This document shows positions 1 to 13,615 of a stretch of DNA of 64,000 nucleotides, one piece after another (the stretch's first letter is position 1; each line of letters opens with the position of its first letter). The translations under genes were made by a program, and so were the position numbers. The DNA comes from Lasioglossum baleicum (lineage: Eukaryota; Arthropoda; Insecta; Hymenoptera; Halictidae), in assembly GCF_051020765.1 (NCBI RefSeq), contig NW_027469365.1:116832-180831 (forward strand). Direction: 5' to 3'. The notes under the pieces are model-generated. The model saw only the letters and a list, made by a program, of their open reading frames with translations. It did no database searches and had not been told where the DNA came from.

Positions 1-3000
1 CCTGCGGGATGCATCCTCTCGCACGTGTTTTTGCTCGACTAGCCTGCGGGATGCATCCTCTCGCACGTGTTTTTACTCGACTAGCCTGCGGGATGCATCC
101 TCTCGCACGTGTTTTTGCTCGACTAGCCTGCGGGATGCACCCTCTCGCACGTGTTTTTGCTCGACTAGCCTGCGGGATGCATCCTCTCGCACGTGTTTTT
201 GCTCGACTAGCCTGCGGGATGCATCCTCTCGCACGTGTTTTTGCTCGACTAGCCATGCGCGTCCCAAAAAACCTGCGCATGCGCATCCCAAAAAACCTGC
301 GCATGCGCATCCCACAAAACCTCGCACGTGTTTTTACTCGACTAGCCTGCGGGATGCATCCTCTCGCACGTGTTTTTACTCGACTAGCCTGCAGGATGCA
401 TCCTCTCGCACGAGTTTTTACTCGACTAGCCTGCGGGATGCATCCTCTCGCACGTGTTTTTGCTCGACTAGCCTGCGGGATGCATCCTCTCGCACGTGTT
501 TTTACTCGACTAGCCTGCGGGATTCATCCTCTCGCACGTGTTTTTACTCGACTAGCCTGCGGGATGCATCCTCTCGCACGTGTTTTTACTCGACTAGCCT
601 GCGGGATGCATCCTCTCGCACGTGTTTTTACTCGACTAGCCTGCGGGATGCATCCTCTCGCACGTGTTTTTGCTCGACTAGCCTGCGGGATGCATCCTCT
701 CGCACGTGTTTTTACTTGACTAGCCTGCGGGATGCATCCTCTCGCACGTGTTTTTGCTCGACTAGCCTGCGGGATGCATCCTCTCGCACGTGTTTTTGCT
801 CGACTAGCCTGCGGGATGCATCCTCTCGCACGTGTTTTTGCTCGACTAGCCATGCGCATCCCAAAAAACCTGTGCATGCGCATCCCAAAAAACCTGCGCA
901 TGCGCATCCCACAAAACCTGCGCATGCGCATCCCACAAAACTTCGCACGTGTTTTTACTCGACTAGCCTGCGGGATGCATCCTCTCGCACGTGTTTTTAC
1001 TCGACTAGCCTGCGGGATGCATCCTCTCGCAGGTGTTTGTGCTCGACTAGCCTGCGGGATGCATCCTCTCGCACGTGTTTTTACTTGACTAGCCTGCGGG
1101 ATGCATCCTCTCGCACGTGTTTTTGCTCGACTAGCCTGCGGGATGCATCCTCTCGCACGTGTTTTTGCTCGACTAGCCTGCGGGATGCATCCTCTCGCAC
1201 GTGTTTTTACTCGACTAGCCTGCGGGATGCATCCTCTCGCACGTGTTTTTGCTCGACTAGCCTGCGGGATGCATCCTCTCGCACGTGTTTTTGCTCGACT
1301 AGCCTGCAGGATTCATCCTCTCGCACGTGTTTTTACTCGACTAGCCTGCGGGATGCATCCTCTCGCACGTGTTTTTACTCGACTAGCCTGCGGGACGCAT
1401 GCTCTCGCACGTGTTTTTACTCGACTAGTCTGCGGGATGCATCCTCTCGCACGTGTTTTTGCTCGACTAGCCTGCGGGATGCATCCTCTCGCACGTGTTT
1501 TTGCTCGACTAGCATGCGGGATGCATCCTCTCGCACGTGTTTTTGCTCGACTAGCCTGCGGGATGCATCCTCTCGCACGTGTTTTTGCTCGACTAGCCTG
1601 CGGGATGCATCCTCTCGCACGTGTTTGTGCTCGACTAGCCTGCGGGATGCATCCTCTCGCACGTGTTTTTACTTGACTAGCCTGCGGGATGCATCCTCTC
1701 GCACGTGTTTTTGCTCGACTAGCCTGCGGGATGCATCCTCTCGCACGTGTTTTTGCTCGACTAGCCTGCGGGATGCATCCTCTCGCACGTGTTTTTACTC
1801 GACTAGCCTGCGGGATGCATCCTCTCGCACGTGTTTTTGCTCGACTAGCCTGCGGGATGCATCCTCTCGCACGTGTTTTTACTTGACTAGCCTGCGGGAT
1901 GCATCCTCTCGCACGTGTTTTTGCTCGACTAGCCTGCGGGATGCATCCTCTCGCACGTGTTTTTGCTCGACTAGCCTGCGGGATGCATCCTCTCGCACGT
2001 GTTTTTGCTCGACTAGCCATGCGCATCCCAAAAAACCTGTGCATGCGCATCCCAAAAAACCTGCGCATGCGCATCCCACAAAACCTGCGCATGCGCATCC
2101 CACAAAACTTCGCACGTGTTTTTACTCGACTAGCCTGCGGGATGCATCCTCTCGCACGTGTTTGTGCTCGACTAGCCTGCGGGATGCATCCTCTCGCACG
2201 TGTTTGTGCTCGACTAGCCTGCGGGATGCATCCTCTCGCACGTGTTTTTACTTGACTAGCCTGCGGGATGCATCCTCTCGCACGTGTTTTTGCTCGACTA
2301 GCCTGCGGGATGCATCCTCTCGCACGTGTTTTTGCTCGACTAGCCTGCGGGATGCATCCTCTCGCACGTGTTTTTACTCGACTAGCCTGCGGGATGCATC
2401 CTCTCGCACGTGTTTTTGCTCGACTAGCCTGCGGGATGCATCCTCTCGCACGTGTTTTTACTCGACTAGCCTGCGGGATTCATCCTCTCGCACGTGCTTT
2501 TACTCGACTAGCCTGCGGGATGCATCCTCTCGCACGTGTTTTTGCTCGACTAGCCTGCAGGATTCATCCTCTCGCACGTGTTTTTACTCGACTAGCCTGC
2601 GGGATGCATCCTCTCGCACGTGTTTTTACTCGACTAGCCTGCGGGACGCATCCTCTCGCACGTGTTTTTACTCGACTAGTCTGCGGGATGCATCCTCTCG
2701 CACGTGTTTTTGCTCGACTAGCCTGCGGGATGCATCCTCTCGCACGTGTTTTTGCTCGACTAGCCTGCGGGATGCATCCTCTCGCACGTGTTTTTACTCG
2801 ACTAGCCATGCGCATCCCAAAAAACCTGGGCATGCGCATCCCACAAAACCTGCGCATGCGCATCCCACAAAACTTCGCACGTGTTTTTACTCGACTAGCC
2901 TGCGGGATGCATCCTCTCGCACGTGTTTTTGCTCGACTAGCCTGCGGGATGCATCCTCTCGCACGTGTTTTTACTCGACTAGCCTGCGGGATGCATCCTC

Positions 3001-5970
3001 TCGCACGTGTTTTTGCTCGACTAGCCTGCGGGATGCATCCTCTCGCACGTGTTTTTACTCTACTAGCCTGCGGGATTCATCCTCTCGCACGTGCTTTTAC
3101 TCGGCTAGCCTGCGGGATGCATCCTCTCGCACGTGTTTTTGCTCGACTAGCCTGCAGGATTCATCCTCTCGCACGTGTTTTTACTCGACTAGCCTGCGGG
3201 ATGAATCCTCTCGCACGTGTTTTTGCTCGACTAGCCTGCGGGATGCATCCTCTCGCACGTGTTTTTGCTCGACTAGCTTGCGGGATGCATCCTCTCGCAC
3301 GTGTTTTTGCTCGACTATCCTGCGGGATGCATCCTCTCGCACGTGTTTTTGCTCGACTAGCCTGCGGGATGCATCCTCTCGCACGTGTTTTTGCTCGACT
3401 AGCCTGCGGGATGCATCCTCTCGCACGTGTTTTTACTCGACTTGCCTGCGGGATGCATCCTCTCGCACGTGTTTTTGCTCGACTAGCCTGCGGGATGCAT
3501 CCTCTCGCACGTGTTTTTGCTCGACTAGCCATGCGCATCCCAAAAAACCTGTGCATGCGCATCCCAAAAAACCTGCGCATGCGCATCCCACAAAACTTCG
3601 CACGTGTTTTTACTCGACTAGCCTGCGGGATGCATCCTCTCGCACGTGTTTTTACTCGACTAGCCTGCGGGATGCATCCTCTCGCACGTGTTTGTGCTCG
3701 ACTAGCCTGCGGGATGCATCCTCTCGCACGTGTTTTTACTTGACTAGGCTGCGGGATGCATCCTCTCGCACGTGTTTTTGCTCGACTAGCCTGCGGGATG
3801 CATCCTCTCGCACGTGTTTTTGCTCGACTAGCCTGCGGGATGCATCCTCTCGCACGTGTTTTTACTCGACAAGCCTGCGGGATGCATCCTCTCGCACGTG
3901 TTTTTGCTCGACTAGCCTGCGGGATGCATCCTCTCGCACGTGTTTTTACTCGACTAGCCTGCGGGATTCATCTCGCACGTGCTTTTACTCGACTAGCCTG
4001 CGGGATGCATCCTCTCGCACGTGTTTTTGCTCGACTAGCCTGCAGGATTCATCCTCTCGCACGTGTTTTTACTCGACTAGCCTGCGGGATGCATCCTCTC
4101 GCACGTGTTTTTACTCGACTAGCCTGCGGGACGCATCCTCTCGCACGTGTTTTTACTCGACTAGTCTGCGGGATGCATCCTCTCGCACGTGTTTTTGCTC
4201 GACTAGCCTGCGGGATGCATCCTCTCGCACGTGTTTTTGCTCGACTAGCCTGCGGGATGCATCCTCTCGCACGTGTTTTTGCTCGACTAGCCTGCGGGAT
4301 GCATCCTCTCGCACGTGTTTTTACTCGACTAGCCTGCGGGATTCATCTCGCACGTGCTTTTACTCGACTAGCCTGCGGGATGCATCCTCTCGCACGTGTT
4401 TTTGCTCGACTAGCCTGCAGGATTCATCCTCTCGCACGTGTTTTTACTCGACTAGCCTGCGGGATGCATCCTCTCGCACGTGTTTTTACTCGACTAGCCT
4501 GCGGGACGCATCCTCTCGCACGTGTTTTTACTCGACTAGTCTGCGGGATGCATCCTCTCGCACGTGTTTTTGCTCGACTAGCCTGCGGGATGCATCCTCT
4601 CGCACGTGTTTTTGCTCGACTAGCCTGCGGGATGCATCCTCTCGCACGTGTTTTTACTCGACTAGCCTGCGGGACGCATCCTCTCGCACGTGTTTTTACT
4701 CGACTAGTCTGCGGGATGCATCCTCTCGCACGTGTTTTTGCTCGACTAGCCTGCGGGATGCATCCTCTCGCACGTGTTTTTGCTCGACTAGCCTGCGGGA
4801 TGCATCCTCTCGCACGTGTTTTTGCTCGACTAGCCTGCGGGATACATCCTCTCGCACGTGTTTTTACTCGACTAGCCTGCGGGATTCATCCTCTCGCACG
4901 TGCTTTTACTCGACTAGCCTGCGGGATGCATCCTCTCGCACGTGTTTTTGCTCGACTAGCCTGCAGGATTCATCCTCTCGCACGTGTTTTTACTCGACTA
5001 GCCTGCGGGATGAATCCTCTCGCACGTGTTTTTGCTCGACTAGCCTGCGGGATGCATCCTCTCGCACGTGTTTTTACTTGACTAGCCTGCGGGATGCATC
5101 CTCTCGCACGTGTTTTTACTCGACTAGCCTGCGGGATGCATCCTCTCGCACGTGTTTTTACTCGACTAGCCTGCGGGAAGCATCCTCTCGCACGTGTTTT
5201 TACTCGACTAGACTGCGGGATGCATCCTCTCGCACGTGTTTTTGCTCGACTAGCCTGCGGGATGCATCCTCTCGCACGTGTTTTTGCTCGACTAGCCTGC
5301 GGGATGCATCCTCTCGCACGTGTATTTGCTCGACTAGCCTGCGGGATGCATCCTCTCGCACGTGTTTGTGCTCGACTAGCCTGCGGGATGCATCCTCTCG
5401 CACGTGTTTTTACTTGACTAGCCTGCGGGATGCATCCTCTCGCACGTGTTTTTGCTCGACTAGCCTGCGGGATGCATCCTCTCGCACGTGTTTTTGCTCG
5501 ACTAGCCTGCGGGATGCATCCTCTCGCACGTGTTTTTACTCGACTAGCCATGCGCATCCCAAAAAACCTGCGCATGCGCATCCCACAAAACTTCGCACGT
5601 GTTTTTACTCGACTAGCCTGCGGGATGCATCCTCTCGCACGTGTTTTTGCTCGACTAGCCTGCAGGATTCATCCTCTCGCACGTGTTTTTGCTCGACTAG
5701 CCTGCGGGATGCATCCTCTCGCACGTGTTTTTGCTCGACTAGCCTGCGGGATGCATCCTCTCGCACGTGTATTTGCTCGACTAGCCTGCGGGATGCATCC
5801 TCTCGCACGTGTTTGTGCTCGACTAGCCTGCGGGATGCATCCTCTCGCACGTGTTTTTACTTGACTAGCCTGCGGGATGCATCCTCTCGCACGTGTTTTT
5901 GCTCGACTGGCCTGCGGGATGCATCCTCTCGCACGTGTTTTTGCTCGACTAGCCTGCGGGATGCATCCTC
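1..5970. repeat. Array block 1: left part, with a long cassette-free run
   Basis: No gene is visible here. The block has cassettes at 254, 851, 2018, 2807, 3530 and 5549. The interval 3596-5548 is the longest cassette-free run in the window. It contains a local duplication of about 375 bp, shown by two 39-bp monomers near 3963 and 4338. Private changes include GCGCGTCCC in the first cassette (about 257-265), CAGGTG in place of CACGTG near 1030, and CCTGGGCATG near 2826. The block begins in mid-array. Confidence 0.9.
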
Positions 5971-8705
5971 TCGCACGTGTTTTTACTCGACTAGCCTGCG
6001 GGATGCATCCTCTCGCACGTGTTTTTGCTCGACTAGCCTGCGGGATGCATCCTCTCGCACGTGTTTTTGCTCGACTAGCCATGCGCATCCCAAAAAACCT
6101 GCGCATGCGCATCCCACAAAACTTCGCACGTGTTTTAACTCGACTAGCCTGCGGGATGCATCCTCTCGCACGTGTTTTTACTCGACTAGCCTGTTGGATG
6201 CATCCTCTCGCACGTGTTTTTGCTCGACTAGCCTGCGGGATGCATCCTCTCGCACGTGTTTTTACTCGACTAGCCTGCGGGATTCATCCTCTCGCACGTG
6301 CTTTTACTCGACTAGCCTGCGGGATGCATCCTCTCGCACGTGTTTTTGCTCGACTAGCCTGCAGGATTCATCCTCTCGCACGTGTTTTTACTCGACTAGC
6401 CTGCGGGATGAATCCTCTCGCACGTGTTTTTGCTCGACTAGCCTGCGGGATGCATCCTCTCGCACGTGTTTTTGCTCGACTAGCCTGCGGGACGCATCCT
6501 CTCGCACGTGTTTTTACTCGACTAGCCTGCGGGATGCATCCTCCCGCACGTGTTTTTACTCGACTAGCCTGCGGGAAGCATCCTCTTGCACGTGTTTTTA
6601 CTCGACTAGCCTGCGGGATGCATCCTCTCGCACGTGTTTTTACTCGACTAGCCTGCGGGAAGCATCCTCTCGCACGTGTTTTTACTCGACTAGTCTGCGG
6701 GAAGCATCCTCTCGCACGTGTTTTTACTCGACTAGTCTGCGGGATGCATCCTCTCGCACGTGTTTTTGCTCGACTAGCCTGCGGGATGCATCCTCTCGCA
6801 CGTGCTTTTGCTCGACTAGCCTGCGGGATGCATCCTCTCGCACGTGTTTTTGCTCGACTAGCCTGCGGGATGCATCCTCTCGCACGTGTTTTTGCTCGAC
6901 TAGCCTGCGGGATGCATCCTCTCGCACGTGTTTTTGCTCGACTAGCCTGCGGGATGCATCCTCTCGCACGTGTTTTTGCTCGACTAGCCATGCGCATCCC
7001 AAAAAACCTGCGCATGCGCATCCCAAAAAACCTGCGCATGCGCATCCCAAAAAACCTGCGCATGCGCATCCCACAAAACCTGCGCATGCGCATCCCACAA
7101 AACCTCGCACGTGTTTGTGCTCGACTAGCCTGCGGGATGCATCCTCTCGCACGTGTTTTTACTCGACTAGCCTGCGGGATGCGTCCTCTCTCACGTGTTT
7201 TTACTCGACTAGCCTGCGGGATGCATCCTCTCGCACGTGTTTTTACTCGACTAGCCTGCGGGAAGCATCCCCTCGCACGTGTTTTTACTCGACTAGTCTG
7301 CGGGATGCATCCTCTCGCACGTGTTTTTGCTCGACTAGCCTGCGGGATGCATCCTCTCGCACGTGTTTTTGCTCGACTAGCCTGCGGGATGCATCCTCTC
7401 GCACGTGTATTTGCTCGACTAGCCTGCGGGATGCATCCTCTCGCACGTGTATTTGCTCGACTAGCCTGCGGGATGCATCCTCTCGCACGTGTTTGTGCTC
7501 GACTAGCCTGCGGGATGCATCCTCTCGCACGTGTTTTTACTTGACTAGCCTGCGGGATGCATCCTCTCGCACGTGTTTTTGCTCGACTAGCCTGCGGGAT
7601 GCATCCTCTCGCACGTGTTTTTGCTCGACTAGCCTGCGGGATGCATCCTCTCGCACGTGTTTTTACTCGACTAGCCTGCGGGATGCATCCTCTCGCACGT
7701 GTTTTTACTCGACTAGCCTGCGGGATGCATCCTCTCGCACGTGTTTTTGCTCGACTAGCCTGCGGGATGCATCCTCTCGCACGTGTTTTTGCTCGACTAG
7801 CCATGCGCATCCCAAAAAGCCTGCGCATGCGCATCCCAAAAAACCTGCGCATGCGCATCCCACAAAACCTGCGCATGCGCATCCCACAAAACTTCGCACG
7901 TGTTTTTACTCGACTAGCCTGCGGGATGCATCCTCTCGCACGTGTTTTTGCTCGACTAGCCTGCGGGATGCATCCTCTCGCACGTGTTTTTACTCGACTA
8001 GCCTGCGGGATGCATCCTCTCGCACGTGTTTTTGCTCGACTAGCCTGCGGGATGCATCCTCTCGCACGTGTTTTTACTCGACTAGCCTGCGGGATTCATC
8101 CTCTCGCACGTGCTTTTACTCGACTAGCCTGCGGGATGCATCCTCTCGCACGTGTTTTTGCTCGACTAGCCTGCAGGATTCATCCTCTCGCACGTGTTTT
8201 TACTCGACTAGCCTGCGGGATGAATCCTCTCGCACGTGTTTTTGCTCGACTAGCCTGCGGGATGCATCCTCTCGCACGTGTTTTTGCTCGACTAGCCTGC
8301 GGGATGCATCCTCTCGCACGTGTTTTTGCTCGACTATCCTGCGGGATGCATCCTCTCGCACGTGTTTTTGCTCGACTAGCCTGCGGGATGCATCCTCTCG
8401 CACGTGTTTTTGCTCGACTAGCCTGCGGGATGCATCCTCTCGCACGTGTTTTTACTCGACTAGCCTGCGGGATGCATCCTCTCGCACGTGTTTTTGCTCG
8501 ACTAGCCTGCGGGATGCATCCTCTCGCACGTGTTTTTGCTCGACTAGCCATGCGCATCCCAAAAAACCTGTGCATGCGCATCCCAAAAAACCTGCGCATG
8601 CGCATCCCACAAAACTTCGCACGTGTTTTTACTCGACTAGCCTGCGGGATGCATCCTCTCGCACGTGTTTTTACTCGACTAGCCTGCGGGATGCATCCTC
8701 TCGCA
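5970..8705. repeat. Higher-order unit of about 3.6 kb, first copy
   Basis: This stretch aligns with 9550-12260. The cassettes at 6080, 6989, 7802 and 8549 correspond to those at 9662, 10571, 11360 and 12107. The offset is 3582 bp before the 6989 cassette and 3558 bp after it, because that cassette has five units here and four in the second copy. Markers shared by both copies include CCTCCCGCACGT, CTCTTGCACG, a run of GAAGCAT monomers, and a cassette whose first A tract is AAAAAG. The limits are approximate. Confidence 0.85.
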
Positions 8706-9550
8706 CGTGTTTTTGCTCGACTAGCCTGCGGGATGCATCCTCTCGCACGTGTTTTTACTCGACTAGCCTGCGGGATTCATCTCGCACGTGCTTTTACTCG
8801 ACTAGCCTGCGGGATGCATCCTCTCGCACGTGTTTTTGCTCGACTAGCCTGCAGGATTCATCCTCTCGCACGTGTTTTTACTCGACTAGCCTGCGGGATG
8901 CATCCTCTCGCACGTGTTTTTACTCGACTAGCCTGCGGGACGCATCCTCTCGCACGTGTTTTTACTCGACTAGTCTGCGGGATGCATCCTCTCGCACGTG
9001 TTTTTGCTCGACTAGCCTGCGGGATGCATCCTCTCGCACGTGTTTTTGCTCGACTAGCCTGCGGGATGCATCCTCTCGCACGTGTTTTTACTCGACTAGC
9101 CATGCGCATCCCAAAAAACCTGCGCATGCGCATCCCAAAAAACCTGCGCATGCGCATCCCAAAAAACCTGCGCATGCGCATCCCACAAAACCTGCGCATG
9201 CGCATCCCACAAAACTTCGCACGTGTTTTTACTCGACTAGCCTGCGGGATGCATCCTCTCGCACGTGTTTTTGCTCGACTAGCCTGCGGGATGCATCCTC
9301 TCGCACGTGTTTTTACTCGACTAGCCTGCGGGATGCATCCTCTCGCACGTGTTTTTGCTCGACTAGCCTGCGGGATGCATCCTCTCGCACGTGTTTTTAC
9401 TCGACTAGCCTGCGGGATTCATCCTCTCGCACGTGCTTTTACTCGACTAGCCTGCGGGATGCATCCTCTCGCACGTGTTTTTGCTCGACTAGCCTGCGGG
9501 ATGCATCCTCTCGCACGTGTTTTTGCTCGACTAGCCTGCGGGATGCATCC
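8705..9550. repeat. Array segment joining the two 3.6-kb units
   Basis: The segment consists of satellite monomers, including a 39-bp monomer near 8772, and a five-unit cassette at 9101-9214. Most of it reappears at 24.8-25.6 kb with an offset of 16,050 bp. No gene or foreign sequence is present. Confidence 0.85.
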
Positions 9551-12262
9551 TCTCGCACGTGTTTTTACTCGACTAGCCTGCGGGATGCATCCTCTCGCAC
9601 GTGTTTTTGCTCGACTAGCCTGCGGGATGCATCCTCTCGCACGTGTTTTTGCTCGACTAGCCATGCGCATCCCAAAAAACCTGCGCATGCGCATCCCACA
9701 AAACTTCGCACGTGTTTTTACTCGACTAGCCTGCGGGATGCATCCTCTCGCACGTGTTTTTACTCGACTAGCCTGTTGGATGCATCCTCTCGCACGTGTT
9801 TTTGCTCGACTAGCCTGCGGGATGCATCCTCTCGCACGTGTTTTTACTCGACTAGCCTGCGGGATTCATCCTCTCGCACGTGCTTTTACTCGACTAGCCT
9901 GCGGGATGCATTCTCTCGCACGTGTTTTTGCTCGACTAGCCTGCAGGATTCATCCTCTCGCACGTGTTTTTACTCGACTAGCCTGCGGGATGAATCCTCT
10001 CGCACGTGTTTTTGCTCGACTAGCCTGCGGGATGCATCCTCTCGCACGTGTTTTTGCTCGACTAGCCTGCGGGACGCATCCTCTCGCACGTGTTTTTACT
10101 CGACTAGCCTGCGGGATGCATCCTCCCGCACGTTTTTTTACTCGACTAGCCTGCGGGAAGCATCCTCTTGCACGTGTTTTTACTCGACTAGCCTGCGGGA
10201 TGCATCCTCTCGCACGTGTTTTTACTCGACTAGCCTGCGGGAAGCATCCTCTCGCACGTGTTTTTACTCGACTAGTCTGCGGGAAGCATCCTCTCGCACG
10301 TGTTTTTACTCGACTAGTCTGCGGGATGCATCCTCTCGCACGTGTTTTTGCTCGACTACACTGCGGGATGCATCCTCTCGCACGTGCTTTTGCTCGACTA
10401 GCCTGCGGGATGCATCCTCTCGCACGTGTTTTTGCTCGACTAGCCTGCGGGATGCATCCTCTCGCACGTGTTTTTGCTCGACTAGCCTGCGGGATGCATC
10501 CTCTCGCACGTGTTTTTGCTCGACTAGCCTGCGGGATGCATCCTCTCGCACGAGTTTTTGCTCGACTAGCCATGCGCATCCCAAAAAACCTGCGCATGCG
10601 CATCCCAAAAAACCTGCGCATGCGCATCCCACAAAACCTGCGCATGCGCATCCCACAAAACCTCGCACGTGTTTGTGCTCGACTAGCCTGCGGGATGCAT
10701 CCTCTCGCACGTGTTTTTACTCGACTAGCCTGCGGGATGCGTCCTCTCGCACGTGTTTTTACTCGACTAGCCTGCGGGATGCATCCTCTCGCACGTGTTT
10801 TTACTCGACTAGCCTGCGGGAAGCATCCCCTCGCACGTGTTTTTACTCGACTAGTCTGCGGGATGCATCCTCTCGCACGTGTTTTTGCTCGACTAGCCTG
10901 CGGGATGCATCCTCTCGCACGTGTTTTTGCTCGACTAGCCTGCGGGATGCATCCTCTCGCACGTGTATTTGCTCGACTAGCCTGCGGGATGCATCCTCTC
11001 GCACGTGTATTTGCTCGACTAGCCTGCGGGATGCATCCTCTCGCACGTGTTTGTGCTCGACTAGCCTGCGGGATGCATCCTCTCGCACGTGTTTTTACTT
11101 GACTAGCCTGCGGGATGCATCCTCTCGCACGTGTTTTTGCTCGACTAGCCTGCGGGATGCATCCTCTCGCACGTGTTTTTGCTCGACTAGCCTGCGGGAT
11201 GCATCCTCTCGCACGTGTTTTTACTCGACTAGCCTGCGGGATGCATCCTCTCGCACGTGTTTTTACTCGACTAGCCTGCGGGATGCATCCTCTCGCACGT
11301 GTTTTTGCTCGACTAGCCTGCGGGATGCATCCTCTCGCACGTGTTTTTGCTCGACTAGCCATGCGCATCCCAAAAAGCCTGCGCATGCGCATCCCAAAAA
11401 ACCTGCGCATGCGCATCCCACAAAACCTGCGCATGCGCATCCCACAAAACTTCGCACGTGTTTTTACTCGACTAGCCTGCGGGATGCATCCTCTCGCACG
11501 TGTTTTTGCTCGACTAGCCTGCGGGATGCATCCTCTCGCACGTGTTTTTACTCGACTAGCCTGCGGGATGCATCCTCTCGCACGTGTTTTTGCTCGACTA
11601 GCCTGCGGGATGCATCCTCTCGCACGTGTTTTTACTCGACTAGCCTGCGGGATTCATCCTCTCGCACGTGCTTTTACTCGACTAGCCTGCGGGATGCATC
11701 CTCTCGCACGTGTTTTTGCTCGACTAGCCTGCAGGATTCATCCTCTCGCACGTGTTTTTACTCGACTAGCCTGCGGGATGAATCCTCTCGCACGTGTTTT
11801 TGCTCGACTAGCCTGCGGGATGCATCCTCTCGCACGTGTTTTTGCTCGACTAGCCTGCGGGATGCATCCTCTCGCACGTGTTTTTGCTCGACTATCCTGC
11901 GGGATGCATCCTCTCGCACGTGTTTTTGCTCGACTAGCCTGCGGGATGCATCCTCTCGCACGTGTTTTTGCTCGACTAGCCTGCGGGATGCATCCTCTCG
12001 CACGTGTTTTTACTCGACTAGCCTGCGGGATGCATCCTCTCGCACGTGTTTTTGCTCGACTAGCCTGCGGGATGCATCCTCTCGCACGTGTTTTTGCTCG
12101 ACTAGCCATGCGCATCCCAAAAAACCTGTGCATGCGCATCCCAAAAAACCTGCGCATGCGCATCCCACAAAACTTCGCACGTGTTTTTACTCGACTAGCC
12201 TGCGGGATGCATCCTCTCGCACGTGTTTTTACTCGACTAGCCTGCGGGATGCATCCTCTCGC
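9550..12262. repeat. Higher-order unit of about 3.6 kb, second copy
   Basis: This is the second copy of the unit at 5970-8705. Its own markers are a GTTTTTTTAC monomer near 10131, CTACACTG in place of CTAGCCTG near 10358, and a CACGAG monomer near 10551. The GTTTTTTTAC marker recurs at 26181, 26754 and 28368, which shows that this copy, and not the first, is the relative of the material at 25-29 kb. After 12262 the two copies diverge. Confidence 0.85.
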
Positions 12263-13500
12263 ACGTGTTTGTGCTCGACTAGCCTGCGGGATGCATCCTC
12301 TCGCACGTGTTTTTACTTGACTAGGCTGCGGGATGCATCCTCTCGCACGTGTTTTTGCTCGACTAGCCTGCGGGATGCATCCTCTCGCACGTATTTTTGC
12401 TCGACTAGCCTGCGGGATGCATCCTCTCGCACGTGTTTTTACTCGACAAGCCTGCGGGATGCATCCTCTCGCACGTGTTTTTGCTCGACTAGCCTGCGGG
12501 ATGCATCCTCTCGCACGTGTTTTTACTCGACTAGCCTGCGGGATTCATCTCGCACGTGCTTTTACTCGACTAGCCTGCGGGATGCATCCTCTCGCACGTG
12601 TTTTTGCTCGACTAGCCTGCAGGATTCATCCTCTCGCACGTGTTTTTACTCGACTAGCCTGCGGGATGCATCCTCTCGCACGTGTTTTTACTCGACTAGC
12701 CTGCGGGACGCATCCTCTCGCACGTGTTTTTACTCGACTAGTCTGCGGGATGCATCCTCTCGCACGTGTTTTTGCTCGACTAGCCTGCGGGATGCATCCT
12801 CTCGCACGTGTTTTTGCTCGACTAGCCTGCGGGATGCATCCTCTCGCACGTGTTTTTACTCGACTAGCCATGCGCATCCCAAAAAACCTGCGCATGCGCA
12901 TCCCAAAAAACCTGCGCATGCGCATCCCACAAAACCTGCGCATGCGCATCCCACAAAACTTCGCACGTGTTTTTACTCGACTAGCCTGCGGGATGCATCC
13001 TCTCGCACGTGTTTTTGCTCGACTAGCCTGCGGGATGCATCCTCTCGCACGTGTTTTTACTCGACTAGCCTGCGGGATGCATCCTCTCGCACGTGTTTTT
13101 GCTCGACTAGCCTGCGGGATGCATCCTCTCGCACGTGTTTTTACTCGACTAGCCTGCGGGATTCATCCTCTCGCACGTGCTTTTACTCGACTAGCCTGCG
13201 GGATGCATCCTCTCGCACGTGTTTTTGCTCGACTAGCCTGCAGGATTCATCCTCTCGCACGTGTTTTTACTCGACTAGCCTGCGGGATGAATCCTCTCGC
13301 ACGTGTTTTTGCTCGACTAGCCTGCGGGATGCATCCTCTCGCACGTGTTTTTACTCGACTAGCCTGCGGGATGCATCCTCTCGCACGTGTTTTTACTCGA
13401 CTAGCCTGCGGGATGCATCCTCTCGCACGTGTTTTTACTCGACTAGCCTGCGGGAAGCATCCTCTCGCACGTGTTTTTACTCGACTAGACTGCGGGATGC
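12107..13500. repeat. Higher-order unit of about 1.5 kb, first copy
   Basis: The cassettes at 12107 (three units) and 12869 (four units) match those at 13616 and 14378, an offset of 1509 bp. A further copy has its cassettes at 16142 and 16904, another 2526 bp on. The copies share a 39-bp monomer, a GACAAGC variant and a CTAGGCTG variant. This copy has a CACGTA monomer near 12391, which recurs only near 24673 and 30544. Confidence 0.85.
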
Positions 13501-13615
13501 ATCCTCTCGCACGTGTTTTTGCTCGACTAGCCTGCGGGATGCATCCTCTCGCACGTGTTTTTGCTCGACTAGCCTGCGGGATGCATCCTCTCGCACGTGT
13601 TTTTGCTCGACTAGC

